Positions 22,001 through 64,000 of a DNA stretch of 64,000 nucleotides are shown here, piece after piece. The notes under the pieces were generated by a model. The model was not told the origin of the DNA. It did not search any database and saw only the letters and a list, made by a program, of their open reading frames with translations. Both the position numbers and the translations under genes were made by a program. The DNA lies in assembly GCA_964019165.1 (NCBI GenBank), contig OZ025270.1, positions 8,832,186-8,896,185 on the forward strand, read 5' to 3'. Each line of letters opens with the position of its first letter. Position 1 is the stretch's first letter. This DNA comes from Mastigias papua (Eukaryota; Cnidaria; Scyphozoa; Rhizostomeae; Mastigiidae).

Positions 22001-22740
22001 TAATATTATTTGTATTTAGTTATTTATTTATGCTATGTATCCTATACATAAGTTTCTTCTATTGTAGTTCGTAGTAGAATTTTAGAATTTTTAGTGTAGT
22101 TCGTAGAATTTTACTTCTTAACATGGCTCCTGTAAATCAGGCTTCGTGGTCTGAGGGGCAGCCGTTTGTATATAATGTAAATGAAATGAAAGTCTTGCTT
22201 AGTATGTATTATCGAACCAACATACCGTCTTACCGAATGCAACAGCGATTTAACGACAAACGGCAAAACACTGGGTGTGGGTTTCGCACCGCCATACCCC
22301 CTGGTAAATCCGCCCCTCCTTATATCATGTGTTTATCAAAGAGCCCTTCAGGCTGACTCACATCAATGACTGTACTGATAGTCATGTGATGCTCCAAGTG
22401 CTTCAATAATTTCTATATATTTCCAAATGTTACGTCATCTTTTAGCCAGTCCGATGTGGTCTCGTTTGCAGAGCTGAGATCATTAGAAAAATTCATCTAT
22501 GAAGACACCGTCTCATAAAAGTGGCCCAGACATATGGCCGAGCTTCGAGGGTTGACTTTGTCAGTAAGATGGAAGTCAATTCAGTTTTTCTCATTGATGT
22601 CTCCAAGCGTAACCGGGAAACGGTAGCAGAGCTTTTATCATTCATCAGCAAAAACTTCATGGCCAAGTTAGGCCCTTCTCGTAGCGATTAATATTCGCTC
22701 CACTTTGTTCACCTTTCAGAGTAGGAGTCTTGCCTAAAAC

Positions 22741-22960
22741 TGTATGTTCCTATTCCTTTTTTCTTCTTTCTTTCCTTGTATCTTTCTTTCCGATTCTTTC
22801 TTCATCTCCATGTTTCTTGCTCTTTTTTGCAATCTTACCTCTTTTCTCTCATCCTTTCTTCCGTTCTTTCTTTCGCCTATTTTTTCCCTACCCCTTTCTT
22901 CCCTTTTCTTACTCCTCTTTACTTTTTCATTTTTATTTTTCTAGTTCATTCCATCAATTT
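22741..22960. repeat. Polypyrimidine tract (TTTC-rich)
   Basis: About 220 bp of T/C-rich plus strand with CTTTC, TTCTT and CCTTT units. It creates three overlapping open frames of low-complexity Phe/Ser/Leu, which are artefacts. Confidence 0.8.
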
Positions 22961-24184
22961 TTTATACCCAAAACGACATTCAGCACTCATCCTTAAATAG
23001 AAAATGGACAGGGGTGCCGTAACAACCTTTCTGTGGCTATGTCCTAGTTAAACAATGACAGAATCTTCCCAACAGCCAACCGATTTCTGGTATAAGTCTA
23101 TAGGCAAGAGAGAATGGACGGATAATTCTACAAATATCTCAAACATAAGTGCAGCGTTCTATGTTTTACAGGACGATTTCACTTCCCTTGCTCTAAAATC
23201 CTTCGATCGTTTCAAGCTTACAAACAGCAAAGCAATTCTTGTCCGGGAACCCCGCATGATCAACTCCGTGGAAGCTCCAGACAAAAGAGACTGCATATGA
23301 CTATTTGGAAGTTATTGACAGATTACATAAAAGTGTAACTATATTTCATATAATTTTAACTATATTTCATTGGTATATATACAAATACAGTGTATCAACG
23401 GGCTACGAAACAAATTCGGTTATCTAAATAGATCTTATGTGTCACAAACAGAAAAGTGAAATCAAATTTGATTAGTGCAATGCAGAATCTCAACGACATG
23501 CTAGTCACAAAAAGCAAAGAAAACATCCGGGAAATTCCTCAAGGAATCGCTGCTTTAGAATAATAAAGGTTGAAGCTTAAACGCCTAATTGCGCAAATAA
23601 AATGGGGTGGTTCCAAGTAAATGAAATGAGCCGACTCAGCAATTTCTGATATTCTGCAACCCGATACATGCAGTCAATGTTCTCGAAAGAGGGCTATTCT
23701 TACAGAACCTTCGAATACAACCATCGAATACAAAAATCGATAAACTGAACTATCTAATGTGCCAAAACTGTAAAGACGAAATGAAGGAATAATCTAAAGA
23801 AAATTTTACCATACTTGACAGCCTAGGTGTACGGTACGGAGGTAAGCCTAAAAATACTGCCATCATAAAACTTTGCTTTATTGGTCTACTCTACGTAAGG
23901 TACTTACTTAACCTTCCCCTACCCCCGTCCAACAGTACAACCTTTCCTACCAGCCTCTGAGGAGCACAAGATTATTGAGGCCCATCCCAGGTTAATTCCC
24001 TCCTATACTTGAACTGCATATTTCAGATTTATCATTTCTATTTCTTTGAAGCTACTCGTACAGCTAACTGTCCTAGGGACCAGCCAAGGCTTTTGTCCTT
24101 TCGTCACCCCTTCTCTGCATATTGTCCAAGGGTATTATTGGAGGGAAATCATGGAAAAGCACAATTTATTTTACTTAAGGTTAA

Positions 24185-24428
24185 TTTTATACATGGTCGG
24201 TGCATTGCAAAGTGCTTTCTAGAAAGGACTCTTTCCTAGGCCACCGAGTGTAGGGCGCAACGGTGGTCAGTCCCTGTCTTCGTCGCCCGTACTTCTTAAG
24301 TATTACCACCAGGCACTCGTCCCTGACTGGGTGGACGGTGAGAGAGCATGCAACAACGGCAAAGAGTGCCTGGCATCCACCTTTCGCGTGACAAATAAGC
24401 ACTCCTGTCCATTCGGCTACTCGTTAAT
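24185..24428 (-). mobile_element. tRNA-derived SINE, copy 1
   Basis: On the minus strand it starts GAGTAGCCGAATGGACAGG (box A-like) and carries the shared body: CTCACCGTCCACC, GAGTGCCTGGTGG, a GGCGACGAAGA block, CTGACCACC and a terminal CTAGAAAGCACT. These align in order with the copies near 29.1, 58.4 and 62 kb. It is the most diverged copy. Confidence 0.6.
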
Positions 24429-25342
24429 TCAGAAAGAAATTAGGACGGCAAGAATAATAAAATGAATTTACAATCATACGCAATTTCTAGGATTTAAGTC
24501 CCTAGGAAGCTGGTTAAAAGGAATATTTTCTATTCAGTAAAGTATTCCGATATATTGAGCATAGCATATAAATGATTTATATAGCATAAATAAATGATTT
24601 ACTCTTAAGTGATAAACGAGCGCTCTCGTCCAGGATTTCTGCCTATAGTCAAAGCGTCTATCTCATGTCGACTGTGTTTGTGCTTCGAAAATGTCGTGAA
24701 CTAAAAATCTGGCCACAACAAAGTACTTTTCCGCGATAGAAAGGAAAAATATGATAATTTAAAAATTCGCCTATTATTCATATCTCCCGTCGTCTTGACA
24801 AAGTTAGCTGGATAACTTCCAGGGGCGATCTGAGATTCTAATTGCAGGATGACTAGCAAGGCAAGAGTTTGTTTCAGGGTGCGGCAGGGGAAAAGCCTTA
24901 GCTATGCCCAAAGAAAGAAGGGCCGTAATGACACAATAGCAGAGGGCCCAGGTGGCGATCGCCAATTTGCCATCCAGGCCAGACCGCATCGCGCCTGTTA
25001 TCATCTAGTCTCATCTGATCCGAGGCGGAAGTTCCTCCAAACAACCTCTAATAAAACATGCCTTGGAGGAAAATCAAAACAGCCTACAGCTTAAGTGGGA
25101 TAACTTGCTTCAAATACATGAACTGTGATGCTTAACTTCTTGATGTGGTTCTGCATTCTAGTAGCCACCAATGAGGAAGAGACAATACATTCGTAGAATG
25201 TATGTTGATTATCATCTATCTACAAATAGGTTAAGGGGTATTTGTCACTCCAATACAACCTATATATCTCTGTTCTAATATTCTCTTCATTATTTACATC
25301 AAAGCGACCCTTTCGAAACAGCTAAGTTATCTAAATCAGAAG

Positions 25343-36386
<11,044 letters not shown>

Positions 36387-36399
36387 TCTTGTACCAAAC
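36387..36399 (-). other. RNF13: 5'UTR part of RNF13 exon 2 (predicted acceptor)
   Basis: A strong acceptor (CTTTTCTTGTCATTTAAG on the minus strand) ends at 36400, leaving 13 nt of leader before the ATG at 36386. The start codon therefore probably sits in the second exon, after a non-coding first exon. Confidence 0.55.
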
Positions 36400-37129
36400 C
36401 TTAAATGACAAGAAAAGTTTGAACACTAAACAATAAGTATGTTAGTTAATGTTTGAAATGTAAACAATGAATGAAACAAATGAGGTGTTGATCATTTCTG
36501 GAAAAAATCAACAAGAGGAGCTCACATGATGTAAAAATTGATGTAGAGCTTATAATATCTATCAAACTTACTTCTATCATAATGGGGCTAGATTTGTAAA
36601 TTAAGCACTAAGAGCTTGCTAAGACAAGTAGTCTAAGATTCCTGCTTTACAACTTTATTGGTAGGAGAACAGTTTCTGTTCTAATAAGTAAGTTAAGGCT
36701 GCTTCTCACTAGTGAAAATTCCATCCAGAATGCAAGAGCATTTCTCTAATATGCTAACAGATGTGCTTTGCATACCTACATACATCCACGAAAGGTAATT
36801 GTGGGATCTGCCAAAGTAGCCCTAACTCAGTTCAGAGTAAAATCAAGTGCTGCATTACTTTTATGCATCAATAAAATGCCATCCATGAGGGATAGTTCCA
36901 AAACAAACTAAGACTTTGAATCACATTGGTGTGAGAGAGGTTTGTGTACCATAAAGTAAAGTTAGCTATCAACTAGAAGGCTCCATCGCCAAGCACCTAG
37001 AAATCCCTACTGATATGGGGTTAGATTATAGTAATCTGCAAACCGCTCTTTAATACAGCAAAGAAACTTAATCATTAGAGTCCAACAACATATTTAGATT
37101 ATACTGTTACAGGAACAACATCCTCTAAT

Positions 37130-37240
37130 TGGCTTCCCTCAAAAAGCCCCCCTCACTCTCTTGAATAAGCCCCAATGCTAGAACTTCAAATTGTTAATAA
37201 GCCCTCCCCTTGAATAAGATCTGTATCCAAAAAGGAGGAT
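37130..37240. repeat. Fragment with AAGCCCC/TTGAATAAG modules
   Basis: Repeated AAGCCCCCC and TTGAATAAGCCCC units resemble the interior of the MITE at 28088-28436, but no matching termini are present. A similar piece occurs at 58000-58080 (CTCGAATAAGCCCCC and, inverted, GGGGGGCTTGTTCGAGGG). Confidence 0.4.
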
Positions 37241-38185
37241 GTAAGGTAAGTGTAAAGCTGGGAGTTCTATTTCACTTCCACCCACACTGCAGAGTTTGGC
37301 AATTGCACACTCGAGATTTTTTGTCTCAAATGCTACTGCACACCAAGACATGGGTGTGGTAGGGTGTTGAAATGTGATAGGGCGTGGCTACATAGGTTAA
37401 TTTGAATATTTTCCAGCTATCATATCGATAATGATTAAGTAACCTTAATCTGATGTGCATGCTGTGGGATATAGGATCTTTTAAGGTGAAAATGAACAGG
37501 GAATAATAAATTGGTTTCCCTCTCTAAGCCAAAAATCACGGATGCACTTCAAGTGCATACCTGAGATCAAATTCACACTTGCACACCTGACCTTTTGCTC
37601 GTGCACACTCGAGCTCTCCTCAAAAAGGCCACATTCTGCAATCGCGACTTCCACAAAATCATGCTACTTTCTCAGCAGGTATTTAGTTGTAAATTAAGCT
37701 ACATCTACATTTCGATTTATGGCACTTTGCTTGTGATTTGTTGTGAAATAATCATCAAATATCTCAGTTCGTATGACCTACTAGCCAGATAGATAGCTAC
37801 ACAGCTTCCTCCCAGTTTTTCAGTTTCTAACTTTACGGCTGATTGGTCTACTTGGAATGGAGTAAGTATACATTTTAGAAAATGATGCGATACAGTACTA
37901 CTTTCTCATACATAAAGTCCAATTGTCCGAAAAGCACTCTTAACAAAGCATTCCACAATTATACAAACACTCTTTTTAAGTCCTATAAATTGATGATGGG
38001 AAATCAAACTTTAGGCCCATATACTGCGCTGCATAGAGGTCTCTTAATTAAACAAGCAACTTACCATCCCAATAAACCAACAATATTAATCTTCATCTCC
38101 GACAGATTCAACGTTATCCTCTTTGTATCAAGCAATAGCTACCCAAACAACTCTAAGAGAACACTATGAACAGGATCCACCTTAC

Positions 38186-38270
38186 CTTAGATCTTTGCTT
38201 TCCAATGTCAGTTTCAAACTGCAAAAGCTGACGGGGGTTGCAAAACAATATGGCGGACATGTGAATTGCA
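38186..38270 (-). other. RNF13: Predicted non-coding first exon of RNF13 (5' end approximate)
   Basis: The minus strand carries a near-perfect splice donor, AAG|GTAAGG, with the exon ending at 38186. Just upstream are a CRE palindrome and a CCGCCATATTG element. Together with the acceptor at 36400 this makes a plausible leader exon and promoter. No protein evidence is possible for a non-coding exon, so this is inference; the 5' boundary is a guess. Confidence 0.4.
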
Positions 38271-38275
38271 AGATA

Positions 38276-38283
38276 TGACGTCA
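38276..38283. promoter_or_regulatory. CRE/ATF palindrome TGACGTCA
   Basis: A full TGACGTCA octamer, the CREB/ATF consensus, lies about 90 bp upstream of the predicted leader-exon donor of RNF13. A CCGCCAT (YY1-type) element lies between them on the minus strand. The site is seen directly; its role as the RNF13 promoter is inferred. Confidence 0.45.
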
Positions 38284-38429
38284 TTACTGTTTGAAAGTCA
38301 ACAGGAAATCCAAAACATTGTACAAAAGTAAAATAAGTTACCATTATTTTAAAGGAAAAACCCGAGGGAAAAAGATATTTTGGTTTCTAGTGAAGGCAGA
38401 CTGCATTTTTGTAATATGAAAGTGATTTG

Positions 38430-39140
38430 TAATAAAGCAGAACTCGACTGCTTAAAAAGTTAATGAAGTTCAGTAGTGGATTTTTGAGACCTAAGAAAGT
38501 TGAAAACAAAGTTTTCACACAATGATCTTTATATTTTAGTGTTATGCTTGTGTGGTGTATGTCTGCCTAACACTGCAGCTGACTGCAGTACACTAATTTT
38601 TTTATAAGAAACAAAAGTCGAAGTTGAGTACTCCAGTTTCTTAATGTTCTGGGAATTTCAATACTCATTGTCTCTTAAGAGTTTCTTAATTATGATATCA
38701 TGAATTTTATACTTGGAGTTCCTTGCATTATTAGAATTGTCGATTTTCCTACTGTTGCAAAATGATGCTGTTACGAAGTGTTCCTGAACGTTTTTATGAC
38801 GTCAAGAGATTCGCTTCCGTTCTGATGTTGTATTAATATGTAGGAAGTATATTTTTATCCCTTGTCTCAAGTTCTAGGCCAACAGGGCAATCATGTTCTT
38901 CGATTTTACACAGTTTCGTTGATATCAGTTTTATCACGAATTAATAGTTTCTTAACTTCTTGCATCGAGTACTGAAGTTTCTCAATTTTGTTTTGTCTGA
39001 CTGTCCAGTGCTCGTTTCTTATACAAAAGAATGAATGTATCACACACTCAGATACTCTTAGCTCATAAGAAAGTTGCAGTACTGAACTACTGAAAAAGCT
39101 AAGAAAGTTTCAGTGTTGGACGTAGAAAGCTCTCTTATAC
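38430..39140. repeat. Dispersed repeat (GGATTTTTGAGAC family), intergenic copies
   Basis: CTGCTTAAAAAGTTAATGAA and AGTGGATTTTTGAGACCTAA match the intronic copy at 31.7 kb. A second partial unit (CTACTGAAAAAGCTAAGAAA, TTGGACGTAGAAAG) occurs near 39.1 kb, so the family may be internally tandem. Confidence 0.45.
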
Positions 39141-39683
39141 AAAAAAGTGTATCTATAAACGAAAGCAGCCTTAAAATGAGTCATTACGTTCCAGCCTGGC
39201 CTAAAGCACATTCAATAACATATCAAAAAAATAAACAAGCAATTCAAATATTTTGCCAGCTATGGGAGTAGGGCTATTCTCGAGGGTGACTCGCGAGAGT
39301 GAAGTCAAACTGAAATAACGTCACTATTAGTGACGCTGTATTTATATGTGGGAAACTTACAAATATGAGAATAAACAATGAAGTAATGTTCAAAAGGCAA
39401 AAGAAATTCTAAAAACCATGACAATAGCGTAAAAGAGTGACTGATGTTTTGAGCACGATTGAGGCCCTCTTTATAGTAGCAATCGCTCTAAAAATGGTCT
39501 CCTCCTTACTGGCTTCTAGTTTGATGCTGTCAGATTTCGGATATATTTTCAATATCTTTCTCAGTGTACATTGCAAACAAACAACATACGTAATAACGTA
39601 CTAGTATTAATGTACATGCAAAAACCTGCGTCAAAAATCAATATCTAATACCTCTAAAAATATTACTGTAGTACAATGCCTCC

Positions 39684-39914
<231 letters not shown>

Positions 39915-40589
39915 TACTTTCATTTCATGTACTTTAATATTATTCCAATTTTATGTTATCGTAGTTGTTATGAATTAGCTATGTTTATTAGCTGTTAAAA
40001 CCTACCAGCTTAATGAAAACCTACCAAATTTAATGCTAATAATGATAGTAACGCAGTAATCCATTCGTAGTTTTCAGCTCTCACAAAATTTGACGCGAAA
40101 TAAAACGCATGCGGCACTGGTGCCCCATGACAATCACAATAACCCGCTTCTCCTAAAATGATCCCTAGATATAAAGATAACAAGCAGGCGAACAAAGATG
40201 ACCACCGTCGGGCATGGTGCAAAGGTTGTAGACAGCACCAACTGAGTTATCTTACGTAACTCATTCTACCATCCTCACGAAGGCAAACAGGCATTTCGTA
40301 TTCCAGCGTCTAATTCGCACATGAAACTTAAAACGATAGCATATACGTAGAAGCTGGCAAGAAAAACAGGGCTTTAGTATGATCATATATAATTCATTCC
40401 GAAAATCCTGCAAAGATTCCGCACGGTAACCATACATAGTGCCGCTGCAAGCCAACCCGGGTAGACACTGAATGGAAATGAAGCAAAAACCAGGTCTAAT
40501 TAACTCCAATAGAAGACTGTTTACATAAAAAGTGCTGCCTCCAAAGGCCGATGAAAAAAACATACTACCTCTGTTTGTAAGCTTACAAG

Positions 40590-40597
40590 TCACGTGA
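40590..40597. promoter_or_regulatory. Extended E-box TCACGTGA
   Basis: GTCACGTGAA contains the palindromic TCACGTGA core bound by bHLH-zip factors of the MITF/TFE and USF type. It lies in the intergenic space between the GCC2 3' end and the RNF13 leader. A single short motif is weak evidence. Confidence 0.25.
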
Positions 40598-40629
40598 AAA
40601 TATGGTGACGACATAAATCATCACAAAAC

Positions 40630-41045
40630 ATATAACTACGTTCAGTGGTGTCGTCCTAAAATCGTAAGAAGGGGCGCTGATTGTGAAGAAATCTTGGATC
40701 ACACCCTTCACGAATGCAGCTATTCTTGACCACACACCCCCTCATAGCTCCCAGTCCCTAGGTGAATATGAATGCTAGTGGCTAGCACTGTTTGACAAAG
40801 TGGTGTGCCAATCTTAAATCGTAGAGGTGAGTTAATTACTAAATATCTGGATAGGTAGTGAATAAGTTAATGTATGACATACTGTGAAAAAGATATTATG
40901 ACTGAGAGTGCTCCTTTTGTAGTCATGACTTCTCATGCGATATCTTTGAAGGGGGCTGTGCCCCCCTAAAATATTCAAAGCTTTAAGAAGGGGGACTGAG
41001 CCCCCTGAGCCCCCCTCTACGACACGCCTGACTACGTCTGAAACG
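40630..41045. mobile_element. Possible hAT-type non-autonomous element
   Basis: TCAGTGGTGTCGTCC near 40642 and, inverted, GACACGCCTGACTA near 41020 form imperfect termini around a stretch with GGGGGCTGTGCCCCCC and GAGCCCCCTGAGCCCCCC. Composition is typical of hAT-derived MITEs. Termini and target duplication are uncertain. Confidence 0.35.
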
Positions 41046-41167
41046 TCAGGAGGAAACAAAAGTAGTAAAACTATTTGGAGTAAATTCAGCAGAATCCTCA
41101 TCTTTTCTTAATTCATCGAACATTTTGTAATAAGATGATATAGTCAAAGATTCTTTTACTCAAAATG

Positions 41168-41173
41168 TTTATT
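41168..41173 (-). terminator. GCC2: Polyadenylation signal AATAAA of GCC2
   Basis: A canonical AATAAA on the minus strand lies about 290 nt past the TGA at 41464, a normal 3'UTR distance. The 3' end would fall some 10-30 nt further, near 41140-41160. Confidence 0.5.
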
Positions 41174-41463
41174 GTCGTCTTCTTCATTCTATACTAGAAA
41201 CTTAATTCCATAAATTATAAATTACAAACAAACTTAACTATTGCAAGTTAGTTAGGATGAAAATAAGGAACGAGCTTTCACATTTAGCTATAGTAAAAAG
41301 ATCTTGTACACCAAGGGAAAACCAATTACGTCACAAAACCAATCATAATATGATTCTCCCTCACAGGGCTGAGCTACTTTGTCTAACAAAGCTGGATATT
41401 ATAGTTACTTCCAAGCATACTCGGGCGTAAAGTTCAGCATTGCAAACTGAGGTTTAAGTGGTA

Positions 41464-62684
<21,221 letters not shown>

Positions 62685-64000
62685 CTGCTCACGAAATCAA
62701 AATAGATTGTTAGTAACTTTATATTGGACAAGGATATGAAAATGAAGCGAAAACTTCGCTAGGAACCAGGGTCGTCGCTACATTAGGAGTGTTGGGGGTG
62801 TGACACTCCCTCTAGAAAAAGGTTCAGTCGGCAGATCGCTACAAAACGATACCTTAGTGCGCAAGATCTTTTTGTGTTTTACACGTGTATTTGCAATTTT
62901 GATTCTAGTCAAAATAAATCTTCCCTTGGTTTACACGCGCACTTGCGACGTTGACTCCAGTCGGCAAAACCAGTTGGCCACACCCTCTCTCGATGTTCTC
63001 TTGGGACGGTGCTGCTTGATACACTGCTAATTTATAGATGTCTGAACAATTCTTAGTAATTCTGAAATACTAGCTTGTCCAAATAGATGACAAGTAACGT
63101 TCTCGTTCGGAACTGTCCAATCTAAATATAAATGTGTACTCTTTGGTCTCTAATTAACGGCCGGGGACGTCTTTTATTTTTCTGGAATTTTTGCAACCTC
63201 CAGAGCTTAATAGAGCCCCCCGCTTATTAATTTTGGGTACAAGGGCGTGAAAGAAAACGAAGATGATGTAAACAGAAACATTTCTATGGGTTTATTTGAT
63301 GACGATATTTAAATGATGCTAAGATTTCTGCGTCTAATTTGTGCATTGTGTTGATACTATTTCTGTTTTATTCTCATCTTCAAAGTAATCAAACGTTATC
63401 TTCAAAAAATTCCAGGCCCCCGGCCCCCGTTTATCAATTTAAAAACTTTTTCCAACCCCCACAGTGTATTGGAGAACAAAGAGTACGTGCAAATATCTAT
63501 AATCGAATGACTCATTTTCCTTTTGTAAGCAATTCACGATTCTAATGTAAACCTGAGAATTTGCGTTGATGTCAACAAAGAAGAATGTCATAACTCTACC
63601 CAAACATGCGCAAGCAACAAGTAATCACTGAAGAATTTAACAGGATGAAGGAAATGCAATACATATCTAAATATGTATGACACGCAAATGCAACTGAACA
63701 ACTCAAATAATGGAAATGTTCACACATAATGAGACATTAAGAAGCAATTTACAGCAAGATGAACAGAGTAAATTGTATTCGCTTGTGTGCTTAAGGTAGG
63801 AAAAAAGCTTGATTTATGAATACGCTGATTAAATGAACCTGAAATTCCTTTTTTCTGGGGGACGAGGAAGGCAATATAAGGAAATTGAAACTAAAATATT
63901 ATCATGCACTAGCACTACGTAAAAGAGGGGTTTGAAAGAATCGCAAAATGCTAGCAACAGGTTGAATAGCATCCAAAATAGGAAAACAAGTAGGTACCAC
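62685..64000. other. Right-edge intron of GCC2, no exon recognised
   Basis: No coiled-coil exon with splice sites could be found between 62685 and the end, so the remaining 5' exons of GCC2 lie outside. A MITE-like stretch begins near 62766 (GGTCGTCGCTACATTAGG, then GGGGGTGTGACACTCC). CCC-rich fragments near 63215 and 63415 resemble other repeat pieces in the window. Confidence 0.5.

Larger units (their letters stand above)
22000..25342. other. Gene-free intergenic region between RNF13 3' end and the LINE fragment
   Basis: Contains a pyrimidine-rich (TTTC/CTTT) tract at 22741-22960, a SINE copy at about 24185-24428, and otherwise unassigned AT-rich sequence. Small open frames here lack family motifs and splice context. 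The 3'UTR of RNF13 must occupy the last few hundred bases; no clear AATAAA was seen on the minus strand. Confidence 0.5.

Noticed and set aside
22730..23000. Three overlapping Phe/Ser/Leu-rich frames resembling membrane proteins
   Set aside because: They come from a TTTC-rich polypyrimidine tract.
37882..38169. A 95-codon plus-strand frame starting with ATG
   Set aside because: No domain, no codon bias, and it runs into the predicted RNF13 leader region on the other strand.
40010..40222. Hydrophobic minus-strand frame with a signal-peptide-like segment
   Set aside because: It begins with TTG, lacks a family match and good splice sites, and the true RNF13 signal-peptide exon is at 36300-36386.

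Overview
The window is animal (metazoan) nuclear DNA. It is AT-rich, with GT-AG introns, long dinucleotide microsatellites, decayed non-LTR retrotransposons, tRNA-derived SINEs and many short inverted-repeat DNA transposons. I found no bacterial, phage or viral gene systems and no CRISPR array. The host is probably a marine invertebrate, possibly a cnidarian, but nothing here fixes the phylum.

Three conserved protein genes lie head to tail on the minus strand, and I rebuilt them exon by exon. Every proposed junction uses GT-AG and the reading phase closes throughout each chain. (1) DDX6/Me31B, the RNA helicase of P-bodies: 11 coding exons, 19717 down to 11059, 441 aa, all DEAD-box motifs present. 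(2) An RNF13/RNF167-type PA-TM-RING ubiquitin ligase: 10 coding exons, 36386 down to 25343, 360 aa, plus a predicted non-coding first exon near 38.2 kb. (3) GCC2/GCC185, a GRIP-domain trans-Golgi golgin: 28 exons from 62684 down to 41464, 1624 codons, with the N-terminus beyond the right edge. The genes act in separate places (mRNA decay and repression, endolysosomal ubiquitination, trans-Golgi tethering). Nothing suggests they form a functional unit.

Layout: 1-660 is the 3' end of a LINE copy; 1.0-1.3 kb is a GC-rich inverted-repeat element; 2.2-4.2 kb is a decayed LINE with endonuclease and reverse transcriptase remnants; 4.2-11.06 kb is gene-free with a large foldback element; 11.06-19.7 kb is DDX6; 20.7-22.0 kb is a second LINE fragment; 22.0-25.3 kb is gene-free with one SINE; 25.3-38.2 kb is RNF13 with three miniature transposons in two introns; 38.2-41.2 kb is intergenic with a large CA/TA microsatellite; 41.2 kb to the end is GCC2, whose introns carry SINEs, hAT-like elements, a GT microsatellite with a derived minisatellite, and TA tracts.

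No undescribed biological system is evident. The most informative observations are the mobile-element archaeology (a four-copy SINE family, a hAT-like element inside the box A of a SINE, and a miniature transposon 15 bp from a splice donor), the promoter-type motifs at two gene starts, and a possible short golgin isoform lacking the GRIP domain.
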